From Sporocytophaga sp. (GTDB lineage Bacteria; Bacteroidota; Bacteroidia; Cytophagales; Cytophagaceae): a DNA stretch of 64,000 bases. The notes under the pieces are model-generated. The model had not been told where the DNA came from. It saw only the letters and a program-made list of their open reading frames with translations, and did no database searches. The number at the start of each line of letters is the position of its first letter. The stretch's first letter is position 1. The position numbers and the translations under genes are program-made. Location: assembly GCF_017745095.1 (NCBI RefSeq), contig NZ_JAGHZZ010000022.1, positions 1-64,000 of the forward strand. The letters run 5' to 3'. Positions 1 through 8,695 of this stretch are shown in pieces.

Positions 1-145
1 GGATATTTCTTTGATGGAGTCATAGTCTGTTTGAGGAAGAATAAAAGTAAAAAACAAAGGTAGATATAAAATATATTTTTTTATACTAATATGTATTTGA
101 TGTCCAAAAAAATAATTAAATTTTCATGATTATTTTTAAGATAAG

Positions 146-1192
146 ATGGAAGATACCACTGGTCCTTCAGATAGTAGAATCATAAAGTATATCGATGCAA
201 TCCATAAAGAGAGATGGGTGAGTGTTGCGGTCAGGTATGATGAGTTTTCAAGGTTTACTTTGACTTTTATTTTACCTATTAAAAAACACTTACTTGATAA
301 ATCTTTAATTACATATTTCTATCACCGTAAGGGGTCTAACAATAATGTTATTCAATTAAATTTTGTTACTTCTCCATTTTATCTTCAAAGAGAAATAAAA
401 CCATTTCTAATTGATATGCTTAATAGTTATTTCGGAGAAGAATACTTACAATTAAATTATAATATAACCACCATAGATATGACTATGTGTGAACATAAGC
501 TTGGACTTGATGGCATCGACTTACAAAATCTTAAGTTATTTTCTACAGAAGATTTATATACAAGTCCTATCACTTATTCCATTGGTGTACAAGGAGGCAA
601 GGCGTTATCTGAACTGTTATCTGTCTCGTCAGAAATCCTTTTGTTTGAGGTGTCTTCAAATGATCATTTTATTCAAAGCCAGGATTGTATTGAAAAATCA
701 ATGACTTTTAATCTTATCCTTCTATATTATTTTATTCCTGATAAAAATAGTCAATACGAGTTTTTGTCCTGGGTTTATGAAAGTATGCTTACTCAAATGG
801 ACAATAAATCGGCTAGTGTGCTAACAGAGTTGGAGACCTCTTATCTTGAACAAAGAGAGCTGCTTTCAGCTTATGTGGATTATATTGAAGATACCTTATC
901 ATCTGCAGAAGTATTTGAAGATGACTGGATGAATGACTGGAATAAAGCTTGCTATAAGTACAAGAATTTACTTAATGAATTAAGCGGTTCTGGAAAGCTA
1001 ACTATGCCTTATGATGTAAAAGACAATCCAACAATCCACTGGGCAATTGATAACAAAACTTATCAGAACTGGCAGATAGCTTATTTCATGGTGTCTTCTA
1101 TAAATGGACAGTTAGGAATTAATTTCAATACTGAACTAAATATATTGTTTTGGCTCAAAAAGGTATTTCAAGAATTGTATGTGAATGATTAG
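146..1192 (+). CDS. Stand-alone SpaB_C-like (lanthipeptide elimination / thiopeptide-type) protein A
   Basis: A 348-residue soluble protein that I read as a stand-alone relative of the C-terminal glutamate-elimination domain of LanB dehydratases. Visible support is a family-like middle segment (about residues 145-165, YSIGVQGGKALSELL then a Ser-rich helix) that matches the usual YGG...ala..LF..dS layout, and a C-terminal SIN-QLGI---ELN motif resembling the end of SpaB_C domains. It is a clear paralogue of the protein at 4307-5296: both share FEDxWxNDWxKxCxK, then P-D-K spacing, then QxW....Y...SINxQLGI...ELN. No glutamylation (LanB N-terminal) domain is fused to it or seen elsewhere in the window. 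It faces the minus-strand gene block across an 18-bp gap. In known systems such domains eliminate glutamate from glutamylated Ser/Thr or catalyse thiopeptide cyclisation; which applies here is unknown. The family call is from memory of motifs. Confidence 0.6.
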   Translation: MEDTTGPSDSRIIKYIDAIHKERWVSVAVRYDEFSRFTLTFILPIKKHLLDKSLITYFYHRKGSNNNVIQLNFVTSPFYLQREIKPFLIDMLNSYFGEEYLQLNYNITTIDMTMCEHKLGLDGIDLQNLKLFSTEDLYTSPITYSIGVQGGKALSELLSVSSEILLFEVSSNDHFIQSQDCIEKSMTFNLILLYYFIPDKNSQYEFLSWVYESMLTQMDNKSASVLTELETSYLEQRELLSAYVDYIEDTLSSAEVFEDDWMNDWNKACYKYKNLLNELSGSGKLTMPYDVKDNPTIHWAIDNKTYQNWQIAYFMVSSINGQLGINFNTELNILFWLKKVFQELYVND

Positions 1193-1209
1193 GGACTAAT
1201 CGTTTAATA

Positions 1210-3207
1210 TCAATCGATTAGTTCCTTGAATTTGTTAATAGATCCCGCAAAGAAAGCTAACAGGTTTATTTTTCCTTCAGCTTTTTCACCTTCATTGATA
1301 TAAAAGCAAAATGATTTTATTCTTGACATCAGGAAGTTAAAGTTTTGATCTTCCGGAAGGGATGTGAAGTCAAAGTGGAGCCATTGATAATCTTGTTCTA
1401 TATTTGCTTTGGTTAGACTTTTTATGGAAAAATCATTTTCGTTTTCATCTCTGGCCACAATATCCATAGTTAAACTGGCACTATTGTTTCCACTCATTAA
1501 TATCATAATATGTCTGTTTTCTTTTTGAGAAAGGTCAATATATAAATCAAGACTTAAAGGGTGCTCTGATTCTTGTAATGACAAGCGAAAATATTCATCA
1601 TCATCTTTGTTATAAGATATCGTGATAATTTCATTGTCAGCATCGGATTTAATTTTGTAAGCGTTGGAATATAAATCAGCATCTAAAAGGTCCGCATTTC
1701 CAGTGTCAAATTCATTGAAATAATAGTATCGCTTTTGGACAGGAGAGAATATTTTGGTTAAACTTGCCTGGTCCTGATAATATTGTGCTTTTCCATTATT
1801 CAGCCAGTTAATTACATCAAAGGTACTCAATGAATAAGGAAAGAATATTTCACTCTCAGGATTCCAGAAATCCATGAGGATGAAATTTTCTTTATTTATA
1901 AGTTCTTTAAGCTTATTCTTATCGTGATATTTTAAAAAGCAAACCTTATTTTTTACAGGTATATTCTGGAAGTTGTTTATTTCATTAGTGTTATCTTCTT
2001 CATGTGAAGCATCCATCTTGAAATAAATATTATCCCATACTATTTTGATTTTTCCCTCTTCCCATGATTTTAATGCATCTTTTTCAGATCTGAATTTTGT
2101 AAAATGTATTTCAATATCATCAAGTTTTCCAATAGGATATTGAACTCCATAGGTATGCCTGAAATCATGAATGTTATTACTTTCTGATAAATCAATGAAT
2201 TTGATTTCCTTGTTGATGTAATAACTAAACCTTTCAGTTAGTTTGACAAAATCCTTATTGTAAATACGTATTCCAATGAAAGGAGTGAGCTTTGGGAAGT
2301 TAAAAGCCTTGTATAATTCCTCACCCCAATTATCATCACTAACTATGGTAAATTGTTTATTATTTAGAGAATCCGGGTTTAAAGGCTTTCTGAATTCACT
2401 TTTAATCCAGGGTAAATTTTTTCTATAAAGATTATAAATTCTTTTTAGATGAATATTTTCATGAAAGTCTCTGTAGAGCTCTTCAATGCTAAGGTAGTTC
2501 AGTGAATATTTTTGTTGATCTATATGTTTACTCCACACACCTCCCGAATGAATAAGGTAAACACCTCCAAAGAAGTTGTGTACATAACCTTTTCCTTTGT
2601 TTAGCAATGTCCAGAAAATCTGAGTATCCCAACAGTATCTATTCTTTTCGAAATGTTGAGTATCCTGCATGGCACTATTTCTGAAAACCATTGTCAGCGT
2701 TTGTGTCAGCCACTTTTCAAAATAGTTTTCCTGGCCAAATTCAAATCCTTCTGGTTTATCAATAAAGAGTTCAGGGTGAAGATCTTCTTCATATTTCTGA
2801 GTATCCGTATAAAACCTTTTGTATCTGTGACAAGAAATCACATATTGAGGATTTTCGTCAAGAAATCTAATTTGCTTTTTTATTTTATCAGGGTCGGTCC
2901 AGTAGTCGTCACCATCCAGAGTGGCTATGTATTCTCCTGTGCATGATCTGAAATTATGCAGGCAGTTTTTTGAGACTCCGAGATTTTTTTCATTTAATAT
3001 CGGTCGAATGATCTCAGGGTATTTCTTTTGATAACTTTTAATTATTTCTCTTGTATTATCTGTACTGCAATCATCACTTACTACAATTTCATATTTATAG
3101 TCATGATTCTGAGATATAATGCTGTCAAGGGCTTTTGCAATGTATTTCTCATGATTATAAGTAGTCATTGCAACACTGAATTTCAAAGGATAGCTTTGAA
3201 TCATCAT
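1210..3207 (-). CDS. Family 2 glycosyltransferase fused to DUF1919 and a C-terminal sandwich-like domain
   Basis: 665 residues in three parts. Residues 1-230 are a GT-A family 2 glycosyltransferase: SVAMTTYNHEKYI at the start, VVSDDCSTDNT for nucleotide binding, and the metal-binding LDGDDYW. Residues about 285-445 match DUF1919 (WGEELYKAF, TPFIGIRIY, DIEIHFTKFRSE, KIVWDNIYFK), a domain known from exopolysaccharide loci. The last 150 residues are strand-rich and may bind carbohydrate; I do not recognise them. It is the last gene of a tight minus-strand set with the glycosyltransferase at 3217-4269 (9-bp gap) and the SpaB_C-like protein at 4307-5296, so it probably acts on the same product. 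Whether the acceptor is the cluster's peptide or an envelope glycan cannot be told from sequence. Confidence 0.75.
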   Translation of the reverse strand: MMIQSYPLKFSVAMTTYNHEKYIAKALDSIISQNHDYKYEIVVSDDCSTDNTREIIKSYQKKYPEIIRPILNEKNLGVSKNCLHNFRSCTGEYIATLDGDDYWTDPDKIKKQIRFLDENPQYVISCHRYKRFYTDTQKYEEDLHPELFIDKPEGFEFGQENYFEKWLTQTLTMVFRNSAMQDTQHFEKNRYCWDTQIFWTLLNKGKGYVHNFFGGVYLIHSGGVWSKHIDQQKYSLNYLSIEELYRDFHENIHLKRIYNLYRKNLPWIKSEFRKPLNPDSLNNKQFTIVSDDNWGEELYKAFNFPKLTPFIGIRIYNKDFVKLTERFSYYINKEIKFIDLSESNNIHDFRHTYGVQYPIGKLDDIEIHFTKFRSEKDALKSWEEGKIKIVWDNIYFKMDASHEEDNTNEINNFQNIPVKNKVCFLKYHDKNKLKELINKENFILMDFWNPESEIFFPYSLSTFDVINWLNNGKAQYYQDQASLTKIFSPVQKRYYYFNEFDTGNADLLDADLYSNAYKIKSDADNEIITISYNKDDDEYFRLSLQESEHPLSLDLYIDLSQKENRHIMILMSGNNSASLTMDIVARDENENDFSIKSLTKANIEQDYQWLHFDFTSLPEDQNFNFLMSRIKSFCFYINEGEKAEGKINLLAFFAGSINKFKELID

Positions 3208-3216
3208 TTGTATTGT

Positions 3217-4269
3217 CTAGGAAACGAAAATTTTTTCTGTAGAAAAGTTCTTGTAAACAGTGCCTTTTCCAAATCCATTTTTATTTACCCCAGCTCTTTT
3301 TTCTATGTTGGAAAGAAAGTGTCCGTAGTTGGTGATTAGTGGAAGGTCATAAGAAAGCTTAGCAAGAAATTGCTCATGTGTGATGTTGTAATAAATGGTA
3401 TTATTATAATTTAAGCAATCATCTTGTTCAGTAAATGTGTATGTAGGTTTACTTTCAGTTGACTTAATAATAATTTTGTCTCCTGCTTTTTCCCATTGTA
3501 TGGATTCCCATTGGTTGTTATCAAGGACTGCAGGGGCTGGGGTTTGGGTATTGGGTGATAGAATACCTTTGTGTGCAGTTCCGTTTTTATACAATACTAA
3601 AACAATTGACCTTTCATGCGTTTCATAGTTAATGTATATTTTATGGAAATAATTTGTGAAGAATTCGTTCTCAACTCTATTTTCATTTCCATGCTTAATA
3701 GCATGAAGGAAGTTCAAGTCCATTATAATGTTTTCTTTTTTACCGCTATTTACAAGTCTTTCATAAAGGTCATCATCTTCAAATCCATATCCACTCATTC
3801 TTTCATCGTAGCCTGAGACATCCATGAAGTCTTGTTTTGATGCGCAAAATCTACCCAATGCATCTCTGAGGTAATAAAACTTTCTTTTTGTATCAGGTAC
3901 CAGAAAAAGGTTTTCCTGCTCCTCAAATCTTTGGGAAACATATTCGGCAAAACCTTTCCCTAGGAAGTTATCTGCATCAGTATTACAAATGATGTCTCCG
4001 CTTGCCAGTTTGAACATGAGATTTCTGGAATGACTTCTGTCAAAATAGTCGGCTTCGTCATATCGGTAATATACCAGAATTCCATTCTCTATATATTCGG
4101 ACATTTCCGACTTTATCCAACTTGAAAGGCCGTCAGAAGAGCTGTAATCCATTACTATAAACTCCAGGTTGCCGTAAGACAAATTGTTTTTTATATTTTG
4201 AGGAAGGGTTTGCTTTAGGTGATGCAGTCTGTTCATACAGACAGTGCAAAATGATATTTTATGTTTCAT
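3217..4269 (-). CDS. Family 2 glycosyltransferase, paralogue of the one at 5438
   Basis: 350 residues. The first 215 are a GT-A fold: ISFCTVCMNRLHHLKQTLP at the N-terminus, VMDYSSSDGL, the metal site NTDADNF, and a galactosyltransferase-like acceptor region (SGYDERMSGYGFEDDDLYERL). The last 130 residues are a strand-rich domain ending in FGKGTVYKNF. The protein at 5438-6493 has the same order of motifs and the same FGKG--Y-NF ending, so the two are duplicates sitting on opposite strands around the SpaB_C-like gene. It is in a probable operon with the neighbours on both sides (9 bp and 37 bp). Substrate unknown; a family 2 enzyme beside a C39 exporter recalls glycocin S- or O-glycosyltransferases, but that is only context. 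Confidence 0.8.
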   Translation of the reverse strand: MKHKISFCTVCMNRLHHLKQTLPQNIKNNLSYGNLEFIVMDYSSSDGLSSWIKSEMSEYIENGILVYYRYDEADYFDRSHSRNLMFKLASGDIICNTDADNFLGKGFAEYVSQRFEEQENLFLVPDTKRKFYYLRDALGRFCASKQDFMDVSGYDERMSGYGFEDDDLYERLVNSGKKENIIMDLNFLHAIKHGNENRVENEFFTNYFHKIYINYETHERSIVLVLYKNGTAHKGILSPNTQTPAPAVLDNNQWESIQWEKAGDKIIIKSTESKPTYTFTEQDDCLNYNNTIYYNITHEQFLAKLSYDLPLITNYGHFLSNIEKRAGVNKNGFGKGTVYKNFSTEKIFVS

Positions 4270-4306
4270 TATTCGATAAACCTGTGTCTTTATTTCATTA
4301 ATAGCA

Positions 4307-5296
4307 TTAGGTGTTAGCTTCCTCAGCTATTAGGGCAATGCATTCTTTGATTGTATAAATCAAATTGAGTTCATATGCATTCAAAATACCCAATTGTGAA
4401 TTGATAGATCTCAGGTAATATTGAATTACGAGCCATTTTTGCTGGTCTTCTTCGCTAGTGCCTAAATCTTCATTAAGTTTGAAATCTTCAGGCGCGATGA
4501 ATTCACCATTATTTTGAAGTGTGTTAACTTTATTGTTTATTTTGCAACACAGTTTATACCAGTCGTTAAGCCATTCGTCTTCAAATTTATCATTATCAAG
4601 TATGGTAGAAGTAATATAGCATACATAGTCTCTTAGATTTTCCTTCTGTTCACTAAAAGTTGATTGCAAACCTTCCAGCAATTCATTTTTGAATTTTTCC
4701 TGATCTTGACCTCCCTGAGTTAATTTTAAGATGTTGTTAAAAAATGATTCATAAAAGCAGGAAGCATTTTCTAGATTTTTGTCAAAAGCAAGGAAAAGAA
4801 CTACGTGAAGTTGAATGCCTAGACCAATTGCAGTGTCTACGTTCCATTCATCCCCTGTAGCTTCAATGAAATCAAGTATTGTAGATGATGATTCTGACAG
4901 CAATTCTTCTGCTAGGGTTGAAGCTTGCAGACCGCCAGTTTCCATAATATCAAATAAGAAATAATCATTAATATGAATATGATTATTTGGATATGGCAAA
5001 AACCAATCGTTAACAGGCAGCTCAATTTTTTTGGCAGGAGCAGGATGAATTTTAAAAAACTCTATAGCCTTATGTCTTGCAATAGATTTTATTAAATCTC
5101 TGTTGTTTTCATCATTGATCTCACACATTATAATCACATTCTCTCCGCGATCAAAACTACGGTTGAAAATTACTTTGCTGGTCAGCTCCTTATCATATAA
5201 TTCATCTTTGATTGGCAGAACTACATCGTGAATGATTTTTTCTATTTCGTTATGATAAAGAGAAATAGATATCCAGGGGTTGCGCAATGCTTTCAT
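4307..5296 (-). CDS. Stand-alone SpaB_C-like (lanthipeptide elimination / thiopeptide-type) protein B
   Basis: 329 residues and the better match of the two paralogues to the thiopeptide-type bacteriocin biosynthesis / SpaB_C family. The N-terminus has the characteristic PWISISLYHNEIEKIIHDVV..P (the W--L-YH...L---V-P opening of these domains). The middle has DIMETGGLQASTLAEELLSESS, which parallels the family's YGG.....LF..DS segment, and the end has SINSQLGILNAYELN. In full-length LanB proteins this domain removes glutamate from glutamyl-Ser/Thr to give dehydro residues; free-standing versions can also be pyridine synthases. It is first in the minus-strand set and is transcribed divergently from the glycosyltransferase/exporter operon at 5438 across a 141-bp gap. 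No tRNA-Glu-dependent glutamylation domain is encoded in the window, so it may work with a partner outside it or do different chemistry. Confidence 0.65.
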   Translation of the reverse strand: MKALRNPWISISLYHNEIEKIIHDVVLPIKDELYDKELTSKVIFNRSFDRGENVIIMCEINDENNRDLIKSIARHKAIEFFKIHPAPAKKIELPVNDWFLPYPNNHIHINDYFLFDIMETGGLQASTLAEELLSESSSTILDFIEATGDEWNVDTAIGLGIQLHVVLFLAFDKNLENASCFYESFFNNILKLTQGGQDQEKFKNELLEGLQSTFSEQKENLRDYVCYITSTILDNDKFEDEWLNDWYKLCCKINNKVNTLQNNGEFIAPEDFKLNEDLGTSEEDQQKWLVIQYYLRSINSQLGILNAYELNLIYTIKECIALIAEEANT

Positions 5297-5376
5297 TTTA
5301 ATGTTTTTAAAAATGTGTGTTTGATCTGTTTACAGAAAATTAATGATTCAAATTAGGTATATATTTTTTGGAGGTT

Positions 5377-5392
5377 TGTATCTTTTGTTACA
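5377..5392. promoter_or_regulatory. 16-bp palindromic motif upstream of the exporter operon
   Basis: TGTATCTTTTGTTACA: arms TGTATC and GTTACA around TTTT, one mismatch in the arms. A nearly identical, perfect copy lies at 11240-11255 upstream of the oxygenase/precursor unit. It sits 45 bp before the start codon at 5438, inside the divergent gap to the gene starting at 5296, and includes TATCTTTTG, which resembles a Bacteroidota -7 box with one extra T. It could be an operator, a promoter element, or both. Confidence 0.45.
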
Positions 5393-5437
5393 ATCAATAA
5401 AAAATGTGGGACCTATTTTTATAGAAAAATAAATTCA

Positions 5438-6493
5438 ATGGGTCTATTAAAAATCTCTATTTGTACGGTTTGCATGAACAGGCTTCATCATATAATGCAA
5501 ACCCTTCCTGCAAATATTGAAAATAATAAAGATTATCCTGAAGTAGAGTTTGTGCTGCTGGATTATAATTCTTCTGATGGTCTGGAGGAATGGGTAAAGG
5601 ATAATATGGACATTTACCTAAAAAGTGGTGTTCTAAAGTATTATCGTACAGAAGAACCGGCTTTCTTTGACAGGACGCATTCAAGAAATTTATTATTCAA
5701 GCTTGCAACAGGAGAAATTATATCTAATGTCGATGCTGACAACTTTACCGGAATAGGATATGCTGCATATCTCAATGAGGTATTTTCCAATAATAATGAT
5801 ATTTATGTTGTAGCTGATACCAAAAAGAGGTATTACTTTTTGAGAAATGCTTTCGGTCGTTTTGCTTGTCAGAAGAAGGATTATTTATCAATTGGTGGAA
5901 TGGATGAAACCATGAAAAGTTATGGGTCAGAAACAATTGACTTATATGAAAGATTGTCAAATCTGGGAAGGAAAGAATATGTCATAAGAAATACTAATTT
6001 GCTTAAAGCGATTAGTCATGCTGATGAAGAGAGGATCGAAAATGAGTTTTTTCTTAAAAATATAGATAGGTTTTATAATAAGTACCTTTCTTATGATTCT
6101 TCAGAATTGCTTTTTTTATTCAAAGATCACTCTTATGAAAAATGCAAAATAGTTTCGGAATTAGTCGAAACTCATTTGCCAGCCACATTATTGGAAGGTT
6201 CTCTTGAAAAGGGGACCTGGTCTGAAGATGGAGAAAACGTCAGGTTAAATAATAGTAAGAATTATAAGAAATCAGACAATGGTAGACTTACAGAATCTGA
6301 CAATAATGACGGAGCTTTTTATCAGATTGACGATGCTCGATTTCTTCAGAATGTTGCCAAGAATTATTCATTTATAGTTAACAACGATAAGTTAATTCAG
6401 AATAAAAAAGACAAAAGCCTTGTGGTGAATGGTGAATCATTCGGCAAAGGCCGTGTGACTTATAATTTTGAAACTTTGGTAAATATATCATAA
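5438..6493 (+). CDS. Family 2 glycosyltransferase, first gene of the exporter operon
   Basis: 351 residues, paralogous over its whole length to the protein at 3217-4269: ISICTVCMNRLHHIMQTLP, LLDYNSSDGLEEW, the RTHSRNLLFKL helix, the metal site NVDADNF, GGMDETMKSYG, and the terminal FGKGRVTYNF. The N-terminal 215 residues are a GT-A fold; the remainder is an unrecognised strand-rich tail. The acidic residues after MKSYG differ from the paralogue (SETIDLYERL versus FEDDDLYERL), so acceptor or donor choice may differ. It is followed after 9 bp by the C39 exporter gene and is clearly co-transcribed with it. The role is inferred to be glycosylation of the cluster's product before or during export. 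Confidence 0.8.
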   Translation: MGLLKISICTVCMNRLHHIMQTLPANIENNKDYPEVEFVLLDYNSSDGLEEWVKDNMDIYLKSGVLKYYRTEEPAFFDRTHSRNLLFKLATGEIISNVDADNFTGIGYAAYLNEVFSNNNDIYVVADTKKRYYFLRNAFGRFACQKKDYLSIGGMDETMKSYGSETIDLYERLSNLGRKEYVIRNTNLLKAISHADEERIENEFFLKNIDRFYNKYLSYDSSELLFLFKDHSYEKCKIVSELVETHLPATLLEGSLEKGTWSEDGENVRLNNSKNYKKSDNGRLTESDNNDGAFYQIDDARFLQNVAKNYSFIVNNDKLIQNKKDKSLVVNGESFGKGRVTYNFETLVNIS

Positions 6494-6502
6494 GTACTGC
6501 GC

Positions 6503-8695
6503 ATGAAGAAATTTCCATTCTATTTTCAGCTCGATCAGATGGATTGTGGGGCTACGTGCCTTAGAATGATTGCTAAGTATTATGGTAAATCTCTTGCCAT
6601 TGAAAAGATCAGAGATAAGTGTTATGTAGGAAGAGATGGAGTTTCTCTTCTCGGTATCAGTGATGGTGCCGAAAATCTGGGTTTTCATACCCTTGCAGTA
6701 AGACTTTCTTATGATGTTCTTGCGAATGAAGCTCCTCTTCCTTGTATACTCTATTGGAGAGAAAAACACTTCCTGATTCTTTATAAGGTAACAAAGACTA
6801 AATTGTATGTTGCAGATCCCGCTATCGGTTCAATAACCTATACACCTGAAGAGTTTAAGAAAGCATGGATTATTCCAAAAGCTAATGAAACTCCTGAGGG
6901 CTTTGCTTTAATGCTTGAGCCAACTCCTGCATTTTATGAAGATGAAGATAATGTCGAAACCAAGAAATCCGGGATAAAGCATTATCTAAAGTATCTCAGA
7001 CCATATAAAAAATATTATTTCCATCTGATATTAAGTCTGAGTGTAGCTACGGTTATTTCATTGTTATTGCCCTTTCTAACTCAATCAATGGTAGATGTGG
7101 GTATCAACAATCAGGATGTCGACTTTGTATATGTAGTGTTGATTGCTCAGATAGTTTTATTTCTGAGCAGCAAGTCAGGTGAGTTTGTAAGAGGGTGGAT
7201 TTCATTTCACATGATCAGCAAGGTGAATGTGACCATTCTGTCTGATTTTTTAGTGAAGCTCATGAAACTTCCTGTAGCCTACTTTGACAGGAAGACTCCA
7301 GGAGATATTCTTAAGCGAATTGAGGATCATGAAAGGATTCAATTGTTCTTAACAACTACATTGGTTCACTTTGCATTCTCGTTGATGAGCATGGTCATAT
7401 TCGGGTGTATTCTGGCCTATTATAGTGTCGGACTCTTTCTAATATTTGCGATAGGTAGTCTTCTATATTTTACCTGGATTTTTTCATTGCTTGCGAAAAG
7501 AAAAGTACTTGATTATAGAAATTTTGACCAGGCAGTTCTTAGTGAAAACAATACCATTGAACTGGTGACTGGTATGCAGGAAATAAAGTTGCAGAATTGT
7601 GAAAGACAGAAGCGGTGGGAGTGGGAAAAGATTCAGGCAAAAAGATTTAAGCTGGGGATTGATGGTGTTAGACTTGGACAGATAGAGCAGACAGGTTCTT
7701 CCATTTTGTATGAAGTAAAAAATATTCTTTTGACATTTTATGCAGCCATGCTAGTGATTCAGGGAGAAATGACCCTGGGTATGATGCTTGCAGTCCAATA
7801 TATTGTCGGACAGCTCAACTGGATGACTGTTGATATCATTCGTTTTGTTCATGATACTCAGAATGCTCAGTTAAGTATTAGCAGGTTAGCGGAAATTCAT
7901 GAAATGCCGAATGAAGAAACGGAAGAATCTGTAATGGATGCAGATATTGAGCGGGTTCAGGATATAATATTTGAAAACGTCTCCTTTCAGTATGGAGGTC
8001 CGAGATCTAAAATGGTATTGGAAGATATCAATCTAAGAATTCCACACAATAAAGTAACTGCTATTGTTGGGACAAGTGGAAGCGGAAAGACAACCTTATT
8101 ATCGCTCCTGCTAAAGTCTTATAAGGTAACACATGGAGCTATTAAATTTGGCAAATCAAATATCAATAATATCAGCTTTAAATCCTGGAGGAAAAAATTT
8201 GCCTGCGTAACTCAGCAAAGTTTTATTTTTTCTGATACGATCGCTAGAAATATTGCAGTTGGTGAAGAAATTATTGATAAGAAAAGGATGAAAGAAGCTA
8301 CCATTACCGCTAATATCCGTGATTTTATAGAGGAGCTTCCTATTGAATATAATACAAGAATAGGGGCCAGCGGAGTGGGTCTTAGTCAGGGGCAGAAGCA
8401 AAGAATATTGCTTGCAAGAGCAGTATATAAAAATCCTGAGATATTATTACTTGATGAAGCTACAAACTCTCTGGATGCCAATAATGAGAGAGTGATTATC
8501 AATAATCTTAATGAGTTTTTTAAAGGTAAAACAGTGGTTGTTGTGGCGCACCGACTAAGTACAGTGAAGGATGCAGACCAGATAGTGGTATTAGAAAAAG
8601 GAAAGATTGTAGAAGTTGGCAATCATGAATCATTGATTAAAAGTAAAGGAGCATACTTTAATCTCGTTAAAAATCAATTGGAACTTGCAAGCTGA
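6503..8695 (+). CDS. Peptidase-containing (C39) ABC exporter for a double-glycine leader peptide
   Basis: 730 residues with the full bacteriocin-exporter plan. Residues 1-135 are a C39 cysteine peptidase with the triad visible as Cys15 (DQMDCGATC), His89 (EKHFLILY) and Asp105 (VADPA). A six-helix ABC membrane domain follows (about 165-450), then the nucleotide-binding domain: Walker A GTSGSGKTT near 523, signature LSQGQKQR near 626, Walker B ILLLDEA near 648 and the switch His in VAHRLS. The signature has LSQGQ in place of the usual LSGGQ, seen in other exporters. These proteins sit in the inner membrane, cut leaders after GG and pump out the rest. The only visible substrate candidate is the 57-residue peptide at 12129, which ends at GG. 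The stop overlaps the HlyD start by one base. Confidence 0.93.
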   Translation: MKKFPFYFQLDQMDCGATCLRMIAKYYGKSLAIEKIRDKCYVGRDGVSLLGISDGAENLGFHTLAVRLSYDVLANEAPLPCILYWREKHFLILYKVTKTKLYVADPAIGSITYTPEEFKKAWIIPKANETPEGFALMLEPTPAFYEDEDNVETKKSGIKHYLKYLRPYKKYYFHLILSLSVATVISLLLPFLTQSMVDVGINNQDVDFVYVVLIAQIVLFLSSKSGEFVRGWISFHMISKVNVTILSDFLVKLMKLPVAYFDRKTPGDILKRIEDHERIQLFLTTTLVHFAFSLMSMVIFGCILAYYSVGLFLIFAIGSLLYFTWIFSLLAKRKVLDYRNFDQAVLSENNTIELVTGMQEIKLQNCERQKRWEWEKIQAKRFKLGIDGVRLGQIEQTGSSILYEVKNILLTFYAAMLVIQGEMTLGMMLAVQYIVGQLNWMTVDIIRFVHDTQNAQLSISRLAEIHEMPNEETEESVMDADIERVQDIIFENVSFQYGGPRSKMVLEDINLRIPHNKVTAIVGTSGSGKTTLLSLLLKSYKVTHGAIKFGKSNINNISFKSWRKKFACVTQQSFIFSDTIARNIAVGEEIIDKKRMKEATITANIRDFIEELPIEYNTRIGASGVGLSQGQKQRILLARAVYKNPEILLLDEATNSLDANNERVIINNLNEFFKGKTVVVVAHRLSTVKDADQIVVLEKGKIVEVGNHESLIKSKGAYFNLVKNQLELAS

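Noticed and set aside
1-145. Possible minus-strand gene end at the left edge (hydrophobic reading LPLFFTFILPQ in one frame)
   Set aside because: No ATG in a convincing position and only about 100 bases available; may be the start of a secreted protein outside the window, but it cannot be supported.
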